Positions 1-7,027 of a stretch of 64,000 bases of DNA are shown here, in pieces. Source of the DNA: Flavisolibacter tropicus (GTDB lineage: Bacteria > Bacteroidota > Bacteroidia > Chitinophagales > Chitinophagaceae); contig NZ_CP011390.1 of the NCBI RefSeq assembly GCF_001644645.1, positions 3,096,001 through 3,160,000 of the forward strand. Reading direction: 5' to 3'. The notes under the pieces are model-generated. The model saw only the letters and a program-made list of their open reading frames with translations, was not told the origin of the DNA and did no database searches. The translations under genes and the position numbers were made by a program. The number at the start of each line of letters is the position of its first letter. The stretch's first letter is position 1.

Positions 1-36
1 AGCCGCTGTTTTAGAAACATTCTGTTAGCAGCGGTA
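1..36 (-). other. attC-like half-site at left window edge
   Basis: On the minus strand, GCTGCTAAC begins a few bases after the stop codon of the 37-798 gene. It matches the AAC-ending 5' core seen after other genes of this array (GCCGCTAAC at 5085-5093). The segment CCGCTG...CAGCGG around it can pair with itself. The matching 3' half lies outside the window, so the array probably continues to the left. Confidence 0.5.
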
Positions 37-798
37 TTAGTTTCGTTTTATTTTACCGCCCTCTGTTAACAATATTTTCTCTTGTTTTGAAACTTCCAAT
101 GTAGCGTCAGGAGTATCCACAGTTCCAAGTTCATTGATAGAAACGGTGTAGGTGTAACCATCATTTTTGAAAGTTATTGTATGATTTCCACCACTGCCTT
201 GAAATTCTAAAACTCCATTTTCTATTATTATGTCTGGTTCACTCTTTTGTTTTTTGATTTTCCATGCCGCATATCTGTAAATGCCTTCTGATTTTTCGTC
301 AATTCTTATTTTATAATTCTTCGTAAAAAGCAAATAGAGCGGCTTTTCAAAGTTTTGCAGGGATTTAGGTAATTGGTTTTTGTCAGCCTGAATTGCATAA
401 GCAAGTAATTGCTTTTCCTTAGGCGATTGGTAATTAACGGTCATGATTTTCCCATTATCGTCAATCCAAAGTGTTCCATTGTCTAACATAATTCCTCGCC
501 AGCCAACTTCTGACCAATCGCTTATTTTTGATTCCGCAACACGGTCTATAAATTGTCTGTCGAAAATGTCATCAAAACGTTGTAAGAAGTCATTTTTGTC
601 TTTTACATCTTTCAGGGGATATTCCCTCCTTAGAGGATAGTCAATTACGTCAACGATTTTTGTTTTGTTATTTGCCTTAAAGGAATTAACCAGCTTTTGA
701 ATTGATTGTATTTGTTCCTTCTTTAATTCGCTGTTTTGTCCAAGTGCAGTTATTGCAGTTATGATTAAAAGTGCTGTTACAATACAAGTTGCCTTCAT
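37..798 (-). CDS. Secreted hypothetical protein, cassette gene 1
   Basis: Function not recognised. The 253-residue product starts with a hydrophobic signal segment (about residues 1-20, ending ALGQ), so export is predicted. The remainder is hydrophilic and lysine-rich, with no motif I can name. The ATG at 798 is preferred to an in-frame start at 855, because the 19 extra residues would precede the signal peptide and run towards the neighbouring recombination site. It is the only gene between two attC-like sites: its stop lies about 8 bases before the core at 24-29. The gene is visibly AT-rich compared with chromosomal genes to the right, which fits an acquired cassette. Confidence 0.7.
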   Translation of the reverse strand: MKATCIVTALLIITAITALGQNSELKKEQIQSIQKLVNSFKANNKTKIVDVIDYPLRREYPLKDVKDKNDFLQRFDDIFDRQFIDRVAESKISDWSEVGWRGIMLDNGTLWIDDNGKIMTVNYQSPKEKQLLAYAIQADKNQLPKSLQNFEKPLYLLFTKNYKIRIDEKSEGIYRYAAWKIKKQKSEPDIIIENGVLEFQGSGGNHTITFKNDGYTYTVSINELGTVDTPDATLEVSKQEKILLTEGGKIKRN

Positions 799-860
799 AG
801 TGATGGTCGTAAAATATTGCCGCAAACGTTTATCAGCTTTGCGAAGGTTGGACATTTCTA

Positions 861-956
861 GTTCGTCTGCCTAACACTTGCACAAAAGCTGATTAATGAT
901 CGACAGTTTAAATTCAGTTCGCCAGCCCAACTTTTGCAAAGTTGTAGTTGGCAGCA
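861..956 (-). other. attC-like site B (between cassettes 2 and 1)
   Basis: The segment at 867-888 (CTGCCTAACAC...AAAAG) pairs imperfectly with 931-954 (CTTTTGCAAAG...GGCAG) across a loop of about 42 bases. On the minus strand the 3' core reads GTTAGGCAG, an exact match to the GTTRRRY core of integron attC sites. The 5' core is GCTGCCAAC and starts soon after the stop of the serine hydrolase gene. Pairing was judged by eye; the recombination function is inferred. Confidence 0.6.
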
Positions 957-971
957 ATTTTTGATTGGTAT

Positions 972-2315
972 CTAACTTATTTTATCAGCAAGTTTTGTTG
1001 ATAACCCTTGTTTGATCTTTAATTGCACAATCTTATTGTCTTTAAAAATAAATTCGAGATCAATGTCTGCATCATTTGTAAAAAAAACACCTTCCCTTTC
1101 AGCTGACATTTTTATTTTGCCTTCATCGTTAATTTTCATGTATAACTTACCTGCTTCTGTAGAAATTTCAACTCTGTAATTTTCAGATACTTCAAAGATG
1201 CCGGTATAGCTTAGGAGTTTAGGCTCTTCTAACTGAATTTCTTTTTTTGGCTGAGGGATACTGTATGGTTTGTTTTGCATAGCTGCATACATGGAGTTCC
1301 CTATTTTTTCCAAGGAGTTTGAGGTAATGTTATTCAAAAGTATGATGCAGATTTTATGCTCTGGCATCATTAAAAAATAGCTGGTGGCACCTGCCACGTT
1401 TCCGCCATGATCAATGACCCTGTCTCCCTGTATCGTATCGATAAACCAGCCATATCCATAACCACCTAAAAAGGGGGTTGTAGCCTGATTGAATGTTTCT
1501 TTAGAGATGATTTTAAAATCACGTAAGCCCTTATAAAATTTTAGGAGGTCACCTGTTGTACTGTACAAAGCGCCGGATGCATAAGTCAACGTTGGATTCC
1601 AGAAGTTAATTTCTAATTGTTTTGCAGGAGAGATAAAGGAGTAACCGCTTACCTTGTTTTTATCTTTTAGTTCCCCAAAGTTAAAACCACTCTTCTGCAT
1701 TTTTAGTGGCTTAAAAATATATTGGCTCAAAGCAGTTTGATAGGAAAGCCCCGTTACTTTTTCAATAATGATCCCTAACAAATCGTAACCCGAGTTCGAA
1801 TAACTAAACTTACTGCCGGGCTCGAAGTCGAGCGGTTCATCTTTAAAAAAGGCCATCTTTTCCTCAGGACGGAATGCATAAGTGGTGGTTACTTGTTCCC
1901 GATATGTTGACTTTCTGAATGCCTCATAAATACCGGCGGTATGGGTAAGCAGATGTTTTATTAATATTTCATTTCCTTTTGGATAATCGGGTATATACTT
2001 GTTAACTGGATCGTTTACAGATAGTTTTTTTTCTTCAGCAAGTTTTAAAATTAGTAAAGCAGTAAAGGGTTTAGTTAATGAACCAATTGGGAATACACTA
2101 TTCTTAGTATTCAGGCTTTTTATGGCTGCATTTTGATAACCAAAGCTTTTTTCATAAACTTTTTCTCCATCCTTTATGACCAATGCTGACCCATTAAATT
2201 TATGAATGGCAACATACGCGTTAAGTAAACTATCAATTTTTGAGTGGTTACTTTGTGCCTTTACGGAAAGACTGATTAATAAATATGAAAGAATTGTTAG
2301 TAGAGGTTTTCTCAT
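972..2315 (-). CDS. Serine hydrolase, class C beta-lactamase/esterase fold
   Basis: Exported serine hydrolase of the beta-lactamase-related family (penicillin-binding protein/esterase fold, PF00144). A signal peptide covers residues 1-21 (ending VKAQ). The nucleophile motif S78-L-T-K81 is followed by Y171-S-N173 and a HGG box near residue 303, the three landmarks of the class. The C-terminal 90 residues form an extra domain typical of Bacteroidota members. At 447 residues the protein is full length. True substrates of such proteins are mostly unknown; peptide or ester hydrolysis is more likely than antibiotic resistance, but neither can be shown here. It is a single-gene cassette between attC-like sites B and C. 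Confidence 0.9.
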   Translation of the reverse strand: MRKPLLTILSYLLISLSVKAQSNHSKIDSLLNAYVAIHKFNGSALVIKDGEKVYEKSFGYQNAAIKSLNTKNSVFPIGSLTKPFTALLILKLAEEKKLSVNDPVNKYIPDYPKGNEILIKHLLTHTAGIYEAFRKSTYREQVTTTYAFRPEEKMAFFKDEPLDFEPGSKFSYSNSGYDLLGIIIEKVTGLSYQTALSQYIFKPLKMQKSGFNFGELKDKNKVSGYSFISPAKQLEINFWNPTLTYASGALYSTTGDLLKFYKGLRDFKIISKETFNQATTPFLGGYGYGWFIDTIQGDRVIDHGGNVAGATSYFLMMPEHKICIILLNNITSNSLEKIGNSMYAAMQNKPYSIPQPKKEIQLEEPKLLSYTGIFEVSENYRVEISTEAGKLYMKINDEGKIKMSAEREGVFFTNDADIDLEFIFKDNKIVQLKIKQGLSTKLADKIS

Positions 2316-2341
2316 AAAAGCATATTGTTTGGATTTTAAAA

Positions 2342-2482
2342 TTTCTGCTAACGGAACAGGTATTTGTGAAGTGGCTGTAGTCGGAGTTACAGGTGCTTCA
2401 TTGTACCGATACCGTTGCTTGTTGTTTTGTAGGTGAAAGGTAGTGCTGAACCAGCCATTTTACAAATATGAGTGTTGTACGT
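2342..2482 (-). other. attC-like site C (between cassettes 3 and 2)
   Basis: The arm at 2342-2378 pairs with 2451-2480. The core of the stem is TATTTGTGAAGTGGCTG against the complement of TATTTGTAAAATGGCTG, with two mismatches in 17 positions. On the minus strand the 5' core is CGTACAAC, just after the stop of the lipoprotein gene. The 3' core is CCGTTAGCAG, before the serine hydrolase start. The loop of about 70 bases shows no conservation with the other sites. Confidence 0.7.
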
Positions 2483-2484
2483 AG

Positions 2485-3312
2485 TTATTCCCATCTGTAC
2501 TCGTACCTGCCTGCCAATCTGCCAAGGTCATAGTATTCCATTTTTATCTTTTGCCCCTTATCGTTATAAAAATACTTTTCCCAATACCAAAAGTAGTTGG
2601 AGGCATTTGTACCACCACGAGAGCCTTGTCCTTTCCATTTGCGTTCAGTAATGTTGCCGTCAGCATCCCGCACCAGCACCTCATGAAATACCGTATCCCC
2701 ATGCTGGTTAAAGTTAATACGTCCAATCAGGCGTTGGCTTGGGTCATAGCGAAAGGTATTAATAGCGATGAGTTGGTTATTTAAATACTGCCTGACACTG
2801 TCCTTCTGTCCCCCTTTGGTATAGCTATAGTGCTCAAAGTCTTTGCGGCCTGTATAAAGCAGCGTAAGCACAGTTAAGCGACCTTCACGGTTATATTCAT
2901 AACGTTCATGTGGATTGCCGTTAACGGCTGTTTCCTGAAGTCTTTCACCGTTATAGCTATAGGTTCTAACACTCTTTTCAGTAGGAGTCTGCTGAAAAGC
3001 GCCTCTATCCTGTGTTTCTTCTTTGACTAACCGTTTGTCTTCATAGAAAAGCTGGGTAGTGGAAAGCAGTAGCCCCCATTTTTCTTGTGGATATTCAGCA
3101 GGTGAGGCGTAGACTTCTTGGTAGATAAGATTGCTATCGGTGTTATAATGTTCCACGCTTATTTTATACGCTTTAGCCGTCGGGTTTTCTATAGAGTCAA
3201 TAAGGGTATAATAAACATTAAGACCAATATGCTTGTGGTTTTCTTGGCCGCTACAGCTGTTAACAGTAAGGCAGATGAGCGGCAGGAAAATGGCAGTCAG
3301 TAGGGTCTTCAT
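2485..3312 (-). CDS. RHS/YD-repeat-like lipoprotein, cassette gene 3
   Basis: Predicted lipoprotein of 275 residues. A hydrophobic N-terminus is followed by a lipobox-like VNSCSG, placing the lipidated cysteine at about residue 20. The body contains repeated strands of the RHS/YD type (YSYNGERL, YEYNREGRL, HYSYTKGGQ, FRYDPSQRL, YFYNDKGQK). Such repeats make elongated beta structures; here there is no toxin tip, so a surface or periplasmic structural role is possible but unproven. The ATG at 3312 is chosen because the 70 extra in-frame codons upstream run through the recombination site into the insertion sequence. It lies between attC-like sites D and C as a single-gene unit. Confidence 0.75.
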   Translation of the reverse strand: MKTLLTAIFLPLICLTVNSCSGQENHKHIGLNVYYTLIDSIENPTAKAYKISVEHYNTDSNLIYQEVYASPAEYPQEKWGLLLSTTQLFYEDKRLVKEETQDRGAFQQTPTEKSVRTYSYNGERLQETAVNGNPHERYEYNREGRLTVLTLLYTGRKDFEHYSYTKGGQKDSVRQYLNNQLIAINTFRYDPSQRLIGRINFNQHGDTVFHEVLVRDADGNITERKWKGQGSRGGTNASNYFWYWEKYFYNDKGQKIKMEYYDLGRLAGRYEYRWE

Positions 3313-3316
3313 AATT

Positions 3317-3447
3317 ACGTACAACGTAGAAGGTATTGCTGGCAGTACAGGTAGTCTGTGATACGGGAGCTTAACCTTTCTCAGTTGTTGATTATTATTT
3401 ATAGTTGAAGATAGTACTTCGCCTGTGTTGCAGCAATATTGTGTGCT
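3317..3447 (-). other. attC-like site D, abutting the insertion sequence
   Basis: The arm at 3317-3354 (containing GGTATTGCTGGCAG and ACAGG) pairs with 3420-3447 (containing CCTGT and CAGCAATA). On the minus strand the 5' core reads AGCACACAA, directly against the end of the insertion sequence, and the 3' core reads ACGTTGTACG just before the lipoprotein start. Both halves of this site are present, so the insertion sequence sits beside it rather than in its middle. Confidence 0.6.
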
Positions 3448-5077
3448 TGTTGCACAACTCAGCCTCCTAAAGCCACTGTAAAAGTGGTAAATTAAACCAT
3501 GCAAGGAAAGAAACCTTTTCAAGACAAGCGCCTTGCTTCCTTCCGCCTCTCGGAGCGGGTGCCGCGTGACAACTTCTACCGCCGCTTAAAAGCAATCATG
3601 GATGTGGAGTGGCTCTATGAAGCCACCCAAAAGTACTATGGCCGTGAGGGCCACAAATCGCTGGACCCGGTGGTGTTCTTCAAACTCATTTTAATTGGTT
3701 ATCTCGAGAACCTCTTAAGCGATCGAAGAATCATCCAGACCGTCAGCCTGCGCCTGGATCTTTTGTACTTTATCGGTTACTCCCTGGACGAACCGCTGCC
3801 CTGGCATTCTACCATCAGCCGCACGCGTCAACTTCTGGGTGAAGAGGTCTTTAAAGAACTCTTCAAACGGGTCTTACGCCAGTGTGTGCAACAAGGCATG
3901 GTGAAGGGCAAACGCCAGGCCCTGGACTCGGTGCATGTCAAAGCCAATGCGTCGATGGACTCCTTAAAAGAAAAAGAAATTGTGCAGGACGGGGAAGCCT
4001 ATGCAGGTGAACTCGGTGAAGATGCAGAGGACGAAGAGCAAACAGAAAAGCAAACCGTCTCCGTCTTCAAACACCAGCAAGTGCAGTGGCATCACGGCTG
4101 GAAGCGGAAGGCCTACAAAGGGCGGCCCAGTGGTGGATGGCGGGCTCGCTTTGTCTCCAACCACACCCACTACAGCACTACCGATGGGGATGCCCGTGTG
4201 GCCGTCAAACCCGGCAAGCCCCGCCAGTTAAACTATTTGGGGCAACTCAGTGTCGATACCGCCCATCACGTTATTACTTGTATACAGGCCGACTATGCCA
4301 GTAAAAAAGACTCGCAGTGTTTGCCCTCATTACTCCGGCATACCATTGACAATGTAAAGGCGGTAGGCTTAAAAGTAAAAGAAGTACTCTGCGATGCGGG
4401 CTACTCCTCTTCGGAGGCCCTAAAAGCACTGAAGCAGTACCGTGTCACCGGCTATATCCCCAACTTTGGGCAATATAAACCCACCCGGGAAGGCTTCCGC
4501 TATTTTGCCGGCGGGGATTATTACCAATGCTCCCGGGGAGTAAGGCTTCCTTTTAAACGCATCAAGGACTCTCATGATGGCACGTACCAGATGCGGGTCT
4601 ACAGAAGCAGTTCTTTGGATTGCAGGAACTGCCCTTTGAGAAAAACCTGTATTGGTAAAAGTGATTTTAAAAAGATTGAAGACACTGTAGACAAACCCCT
4701 CTATGATGAGATGCATCTCCGGCTACAAACCCGCAAAGCCAAACGTATGAAACGGCTTAGGCAAGCCACCGTCGAACCGGTGATTGGTACCCTGGTGAAC
4801 TTTTTAGGGATGCGACGAGTGAACACAAGAGGCATCCAGCTGGCCAACAAGTGTTTGCTGATGGCCGCCGTGTGTTATAATTTGAAAAGACTCCTAAAAT
4901 GGATGGGGGAAGCCGAAGGCAAAGGCGAAAAAACGCTTGGCCAGCTACTGGTTATGCTGTACTGGCTACCGGTTCTCTACAGCCGAAGAGGAGAGCAAAT
5001 ACAAACCAGCTTAAGCTACGCTTGCTAAAATCAAAAAACCACATACAAATACTGTTTTAGTTCCGAGTTGTGCAACA
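3448..5077. mobile_element. Insertion sequence, IS1182-type
   Basis: A 1,630-bp element bounded by perfect 13-bp terminal inverted repeats: TGTTGCACAACTC at 3448-3460 and its complement at 5065-5077. It encodes one transposase on the plus strand, opposite to the flanking cassette genes. It is clearly more GC-rich than the cassettes around it. I see no target-site duplication: the outside bases are GTGTGCT on the left and GCCACTC on the right. The lack of duplication and the mismatched flanking half-sites suggest that a deletion followed insertion. Confidence 0.85.
3499..5028 (+). CDS. IS1182-family transposase
   Basis: DDE-type transposase of 509 residues, apparently intact. The N-terminal half carries the pattern of IS1182/IS5-like enzymes (DPVVFFKLILIGYLENL, then WHSTISRTRQLLG near residue 115). 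A catalytic-core segment has VLCDAGYSSSEAL near residue 300. Paired cysteines (CRNCPLRKTCIGK near residue 380) and a C-terminal tail matching ...RRVNTRGIQLANKCLLMAAVCYNLKRL are usual for the family. It begins 39 bases inside the left inverted repeat and ends 37 bases before the right one, so it is the only gene of the element. Family assignment is from pattern recognition, not a search. Confidence 0.9.
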   Translation: MQGKKPFQDKRLASFRLSERVPRDNFYRRLKAIMDVEWLYEATQKYYGREGHKSLDPVVFFKLILIGYLENLLSDRRIIQTVSLRLDLLYFIGYSLDEPLPWHSTISRTRQLLGEEVFKELFKRVLRQCVQQGMVKGKRQALDSVHVKANASMDSLKEKEIVQDGEAYAGELGEDAEDEEQTEKQTVSVFKHQQVQWHHGWKRKAYKGRPSGGWRARFVSNHTHYSTTDGDARVAVKPGKPRQLNYLGQLSVDTAHHVITCIQADYASKKDSQCLPSLLRHTIDNVKAVGLKVKEVLCDAGYSSSEALKALKQYRVTGYIPNFGQYKPTREGFRYFAGGDYYQCSRGVRLPFKRIKDSHDGTYQMRVYRSSSLDCRNCPLRKTCIGKSDFKKIEDTVDKPLYDEMHLRLQTRKAKRMKRLRQATVEPVIGTLVNFLGMRRVNTRGIQLANKCLLMAAVCYNLKRLLKWMGEAEGKGEKTLGQLLVMLYWLPVLYSRRGEQIQTSLSYAC

Positions 5078-5078
5078 G

Positions 5079-5098
5079 CCACTCTTGTTAGCGGCATG
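5079..5098 (-). other. Orphan attC-like half-site after cassette 4
   Basis: On the minus strand GCCGCTAACAAGAG follows the stop of the small lipoprotein gene and matches the 5' core type seen at the left window edge. No complementary 3' half follows, because the insertion sequence begins one base further on. The partner arm appears to be missing. Confidence 0.5.
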
Positions 5099-5101
5099 GC
5101 T

Positions 5102-5437
5102 TCAGTAGTTAAATCTTTTCTCCCATTTTCCCGTACTACTATTATAAGAAACTGTATTAACATTCATTACACCTTCAGTATATGCCAAATTGAAAGCTTG
5201 CCTCATTGAATCTACAGAGTAGTAGACATCATTGTCGACCCTAACACTGATACTATCTAAGGTTAATGGATATAAACCATGCTTTGCTTTGTAGTTTTCA
5301 ATTTGCGAGATGGCTTCTGACAGTGCTTTCTTTTTATCGGTCTTTTTATTGCAGCCAATGATAACTCCTGAAGTAAGGATAATCAAACAGGCTATCCAAA
5401 TCTGTAAGTAGTGACTTTTTCTTTTTGCTCCCATCAA
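5102..5437 (-). CDS. Small lipoprotein, cassette gene 4
   Basis: Predicted lipoprotein of 111 residues. A basic N-terminus precedes a hydrophobic segment (about residues 12-28) ending in a lipobox-like VIIGCNKK. The mature part has a charged helix and then a segment reading NYKAKHGLYPLTLDSI. That segment faintly resembles the region after the helix of type II secretion pseudopilins, but the N-terminal prepilin motif is absent, so I do not assign that function. It is a single-gene cassette between attC-like site E and an orphan half-site next to the insertion sequence. Confidence 0.65.
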   Translation of the reverse strand: MMGAKRKSHYLQIWIACLIILTSGVIIGCNKKTDKKKALSEAISQIENYKAKHGLYPLTLDSISVRVDNDVYYSVDSMRQAFNLAYTEGVMNVNTVSYNSSTGKWEKRFNY

Positions 5438-5466
5438 ACTTGCTATAAGTGAACTTTGAGATGCTT

Positions 5467-5609
5467 GCCGCTAACGGAACTGGTATTGCTGCCAGTGGTG
5501 GCCGTTCGTGTTCCATCAGTTAAGTTAAAGATATTGTGTTGTTTAGATATTCTGTAGATGGTTGCTGTTATGTTGCCACCATTGCGGCAATATTAATGTT
5601 GTACGCTGC
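5467..5609 (-). other. attC-like site E (between cassettes 5 and 4)
   Basis: The arm at 5467-5503 (GCCGCTAACGG...GGTATTGCTGCCAGTGGTGGC) pairs with 5571-5609 (GCCACCATTGCGGCAATA...). The stem holds TATTGC-GC and TGGTGGC on both sides with small bulges. On the minus strand the 5' core is GCAGCGTACAAC, 9 bases after the stop of the gene at 5613. The 3' core is GTTAGCGGC before the small lipoprotein gene. The loop is about 67 bases. Confidence 0.7.
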
Positions 5610-5612
5610 TAA

Positions 5613-5882
5613 TTATGCGCTCCAAGCTTCTTCAAATTCTTGTTGGTCAATCTTGAACTCACTAAATCCATCTAAGTCCAAAGCTGCTTGTGAAAGGCCT
5701 CCATACTCGTCTTCAATATGGACGGAGTCATATTTTAGTTTCCGTCCGTTAGAATACACTTCTATTTGCCTAAGAACATCGCCATTTATGTCTGTCTCAA
5801 AATAATAGGTAGAAGTTCCCCATGAATCTGTCAGAGGGTCACCAGTTGTCTCGTCCCAAAAACGTTTAAAATATTGTGTCAT
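5613..5882 (-). CDS. Small DUF6881-like protein, cassette gene 5
   Basis: Cytosolic protein of 89 residues without signal peptide or membrane segment. It starts with MTQYFKRFWDE and contains YYFETDINGDVLRQIEVYSNG, the beta-strand pattern (Y.E.d..g...R.iEvy.nG) of DUF6881-like single-domain proteins. These are often found singly in accessory regions and near toxin-immunity genes. The acidic C-terminus ends FEEAW. Function is unknown and family membership is tentative. The start codon lies 5 bases from the GTTGCGTACAAC core of site F, so a promoter would have to come from the neighbouring cassette or from within the att site. Confidence 0.7.
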   Translation of the reverse strand: MTQYFKRFWDETTGDPLTDSWGTSTYYFETDINGDVLRQIEVYSNGRKLKYDSVHIEDEYGGLSQAALDLDGFSEFKIDQQEFEEAWSA

Positions 5883-5887
5883 TTGCT

Positions 5888-6092
5888 GTTGCGTACAACG
5901 ACCAGAGCTTGCTGCTGTGCTGGTATTTTATAATTGTCAGCCTGGCAACTGAAGCCGATTAGAAAACCAATGTACAAAATATATTCTGTTGCCCAATTGC
6001 ATAATGTCGGCTGGAACTACTGCTGATAAGCGAACGAAAGTTCATGCTGCCTATTGTCAGCCAGCATAGCAGCAAGCCGAATGTTGTGTGCT
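5888..6092 (-). other. attC-like site F (between cassettes 6 and 5)
   Basis: The clearest palindrome of the array: 17 bases at 5907-5923 (GCTTGCTGCTGTGCTGG) pair with 6061-6077 with a single mismatch. Outside this stem, ACAAC at 5895-5899 faces GTTGT at 6083-6087. On the minus strand the 5' core is GCAGCACACAAC, 5-10 bases after the stop of the gene at 6098. The 3' core is GTTGTACGCAAC just before the start of the gene at 5882. The loop, about 137 bases, contains repeated TTGTCAGCC words. Confidence 0.75.
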
Positions 6093-6097
6093 GCTCT

Positions 6098-6820
6098 TCA
6101 CTGTGTCACTATAATCTGCCCTGTCAAGTAAATTGTATGCCATGATGCAAAAGTCAAAGTGAATTTGTCAAGCAGCAATTTATCAGAATGAATGTCAGAC
6201 TTCACCTGTAAGTCAACCTTATAAAGCTGATTTGATGTTGCAAGTTTTTTTTTCCAACTTTCAATTACTGTGTCAGCAATTAAACGGGGTTGAATATCTC
6301 TCTTTACAAGCTTGCATTTTACCAAGAGCATACATTGTTTGTCTCCTGTTTCTTCGAAATCTATATCACTGAAAAGTTCTGTCTCTGATAAGTAGTGGTC
6401 AAAGTCAATGCAGTAACCTTGCATGTCAGCACCATCATAAGGTTTGATGCCGGGACTTAGCTTCTCCAAAAACGATTTTGGCTCCCAATAATTAAAGTCG
6501 GGTCTTAGTATTTTAGTTATAGTCCCTTTACCAACAGTTTTTGAACCTTCTCTAATTTCAAACTCTTTGCCGACATATAGTTGTCCTGTATGAAATTCAG
6601 GACTTGCAGTTTGCAAGAGAACTTGGACTGTGTCACCAAGATGGCACCAAGCTTTGTCCACAAATTGCTGCATTGCGTCAAAGTCTTTTCCGTTATAGTA
6701 GAACTGTCCCCTGTAACCACTTGCAACGGGTGTTTTACGTCCGCCTTCTTGTTCTGTCAAGTAGTAAATGTCAGCTTGAAGTTCTGGTCGTGATAACTTG
6801 AATGTTTGAGGGTCTGCCAT
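6098..6820 (-). CDS. EF-Tu domain-III-like protein, cassette gene 6
   Basis: A 240-residue cytosolic protein. Its first 110 residues resemble the C-terminal domain of elongation factor Tu: an A-D-I-Y-Y-L....GGR-TP...GYR-QFYY strand pair, and later FEIREGSKTVGKGTITKI, which matches the EF-Tu segment with F.IREG..TVG.G...KI. There is no GTPase domain, so it cannot be a translation factor by itself. The remaining 130 residues are not recognised. The ATG at 6820 is preferred to one at 6841, because the domain starts there and the upstream codons lie in the recombination core GTTGCACACAAC (6824-6835). First cassette after the recombinase. Confidence 0.75.
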   Translation of the reverse strand: MADPQTFKLSRPELQADIYYLTEQEGGRKTPVASGYRGQFYYNGKDFDAMQQFVDKAWCHLGDTVQVLLQTASPEFHTGQLYVGKEFEIREGSKTVGKGTITKILRPDFNYWEPKSFLEKLSPGIKPYDGADMQGYCIDFDHYLSETELFSDIDFEETGDKQCMLLVKCKLVKRDIQPRLIADTVIESWKKKLATSNQLYKVDLQVKSDIHSDKLLLDKFTLTFASWHTIYLTGQIIVTQ

Positions 6821-6823
6821 AGA

Positions 6824-7024
6824 GTTGCACACAACTATCAAATATACGAACCACTTTCAGTTTATCACCTTTATTAGATTTTAGTCTAATCAGCACAGAT
6901 GCAAGTAGTTGCAGGTGCGCCTCCCTTGTTGCCAGAAGCCAGTTTCCTGCTTATTTTCTGCCCTCCGGCAACAAAGATACGCACTGTATTATGTTAAACA
7001 GGCAACTCAAAAAGCGCACCTGTC
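6824..7024 (-). other. Candidate attI-like / first-cassette junction
   Basis: Spacer between the recombinase and the first cassette. It holds nested inverted repeats: CAGGTGCGC (6912-6920) against GCGCACCTG (7014-7022), and TTGTTGCC (6926-6933) against GGCAACAA (6967-6974). At the cassette side is the core GTTGCACACAAC (6824-6835), the same design (GTTG-4-CAAC) as GTTGCGTACAAC at 5888-5899. GTTTAAC on the minus strand (6993-6999) fits the RYYYAAC core. It could be a primary attachment site or another attC; position favours the former. Confidence 0.45.
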
Positions 7025-7027
7025 GCG

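Noticed and set aside
3980..4304. Overlapping open frames inside the transposase gene
   Set aside because: They are shadows in other frames of an intact transposase frame with clear family motifs.
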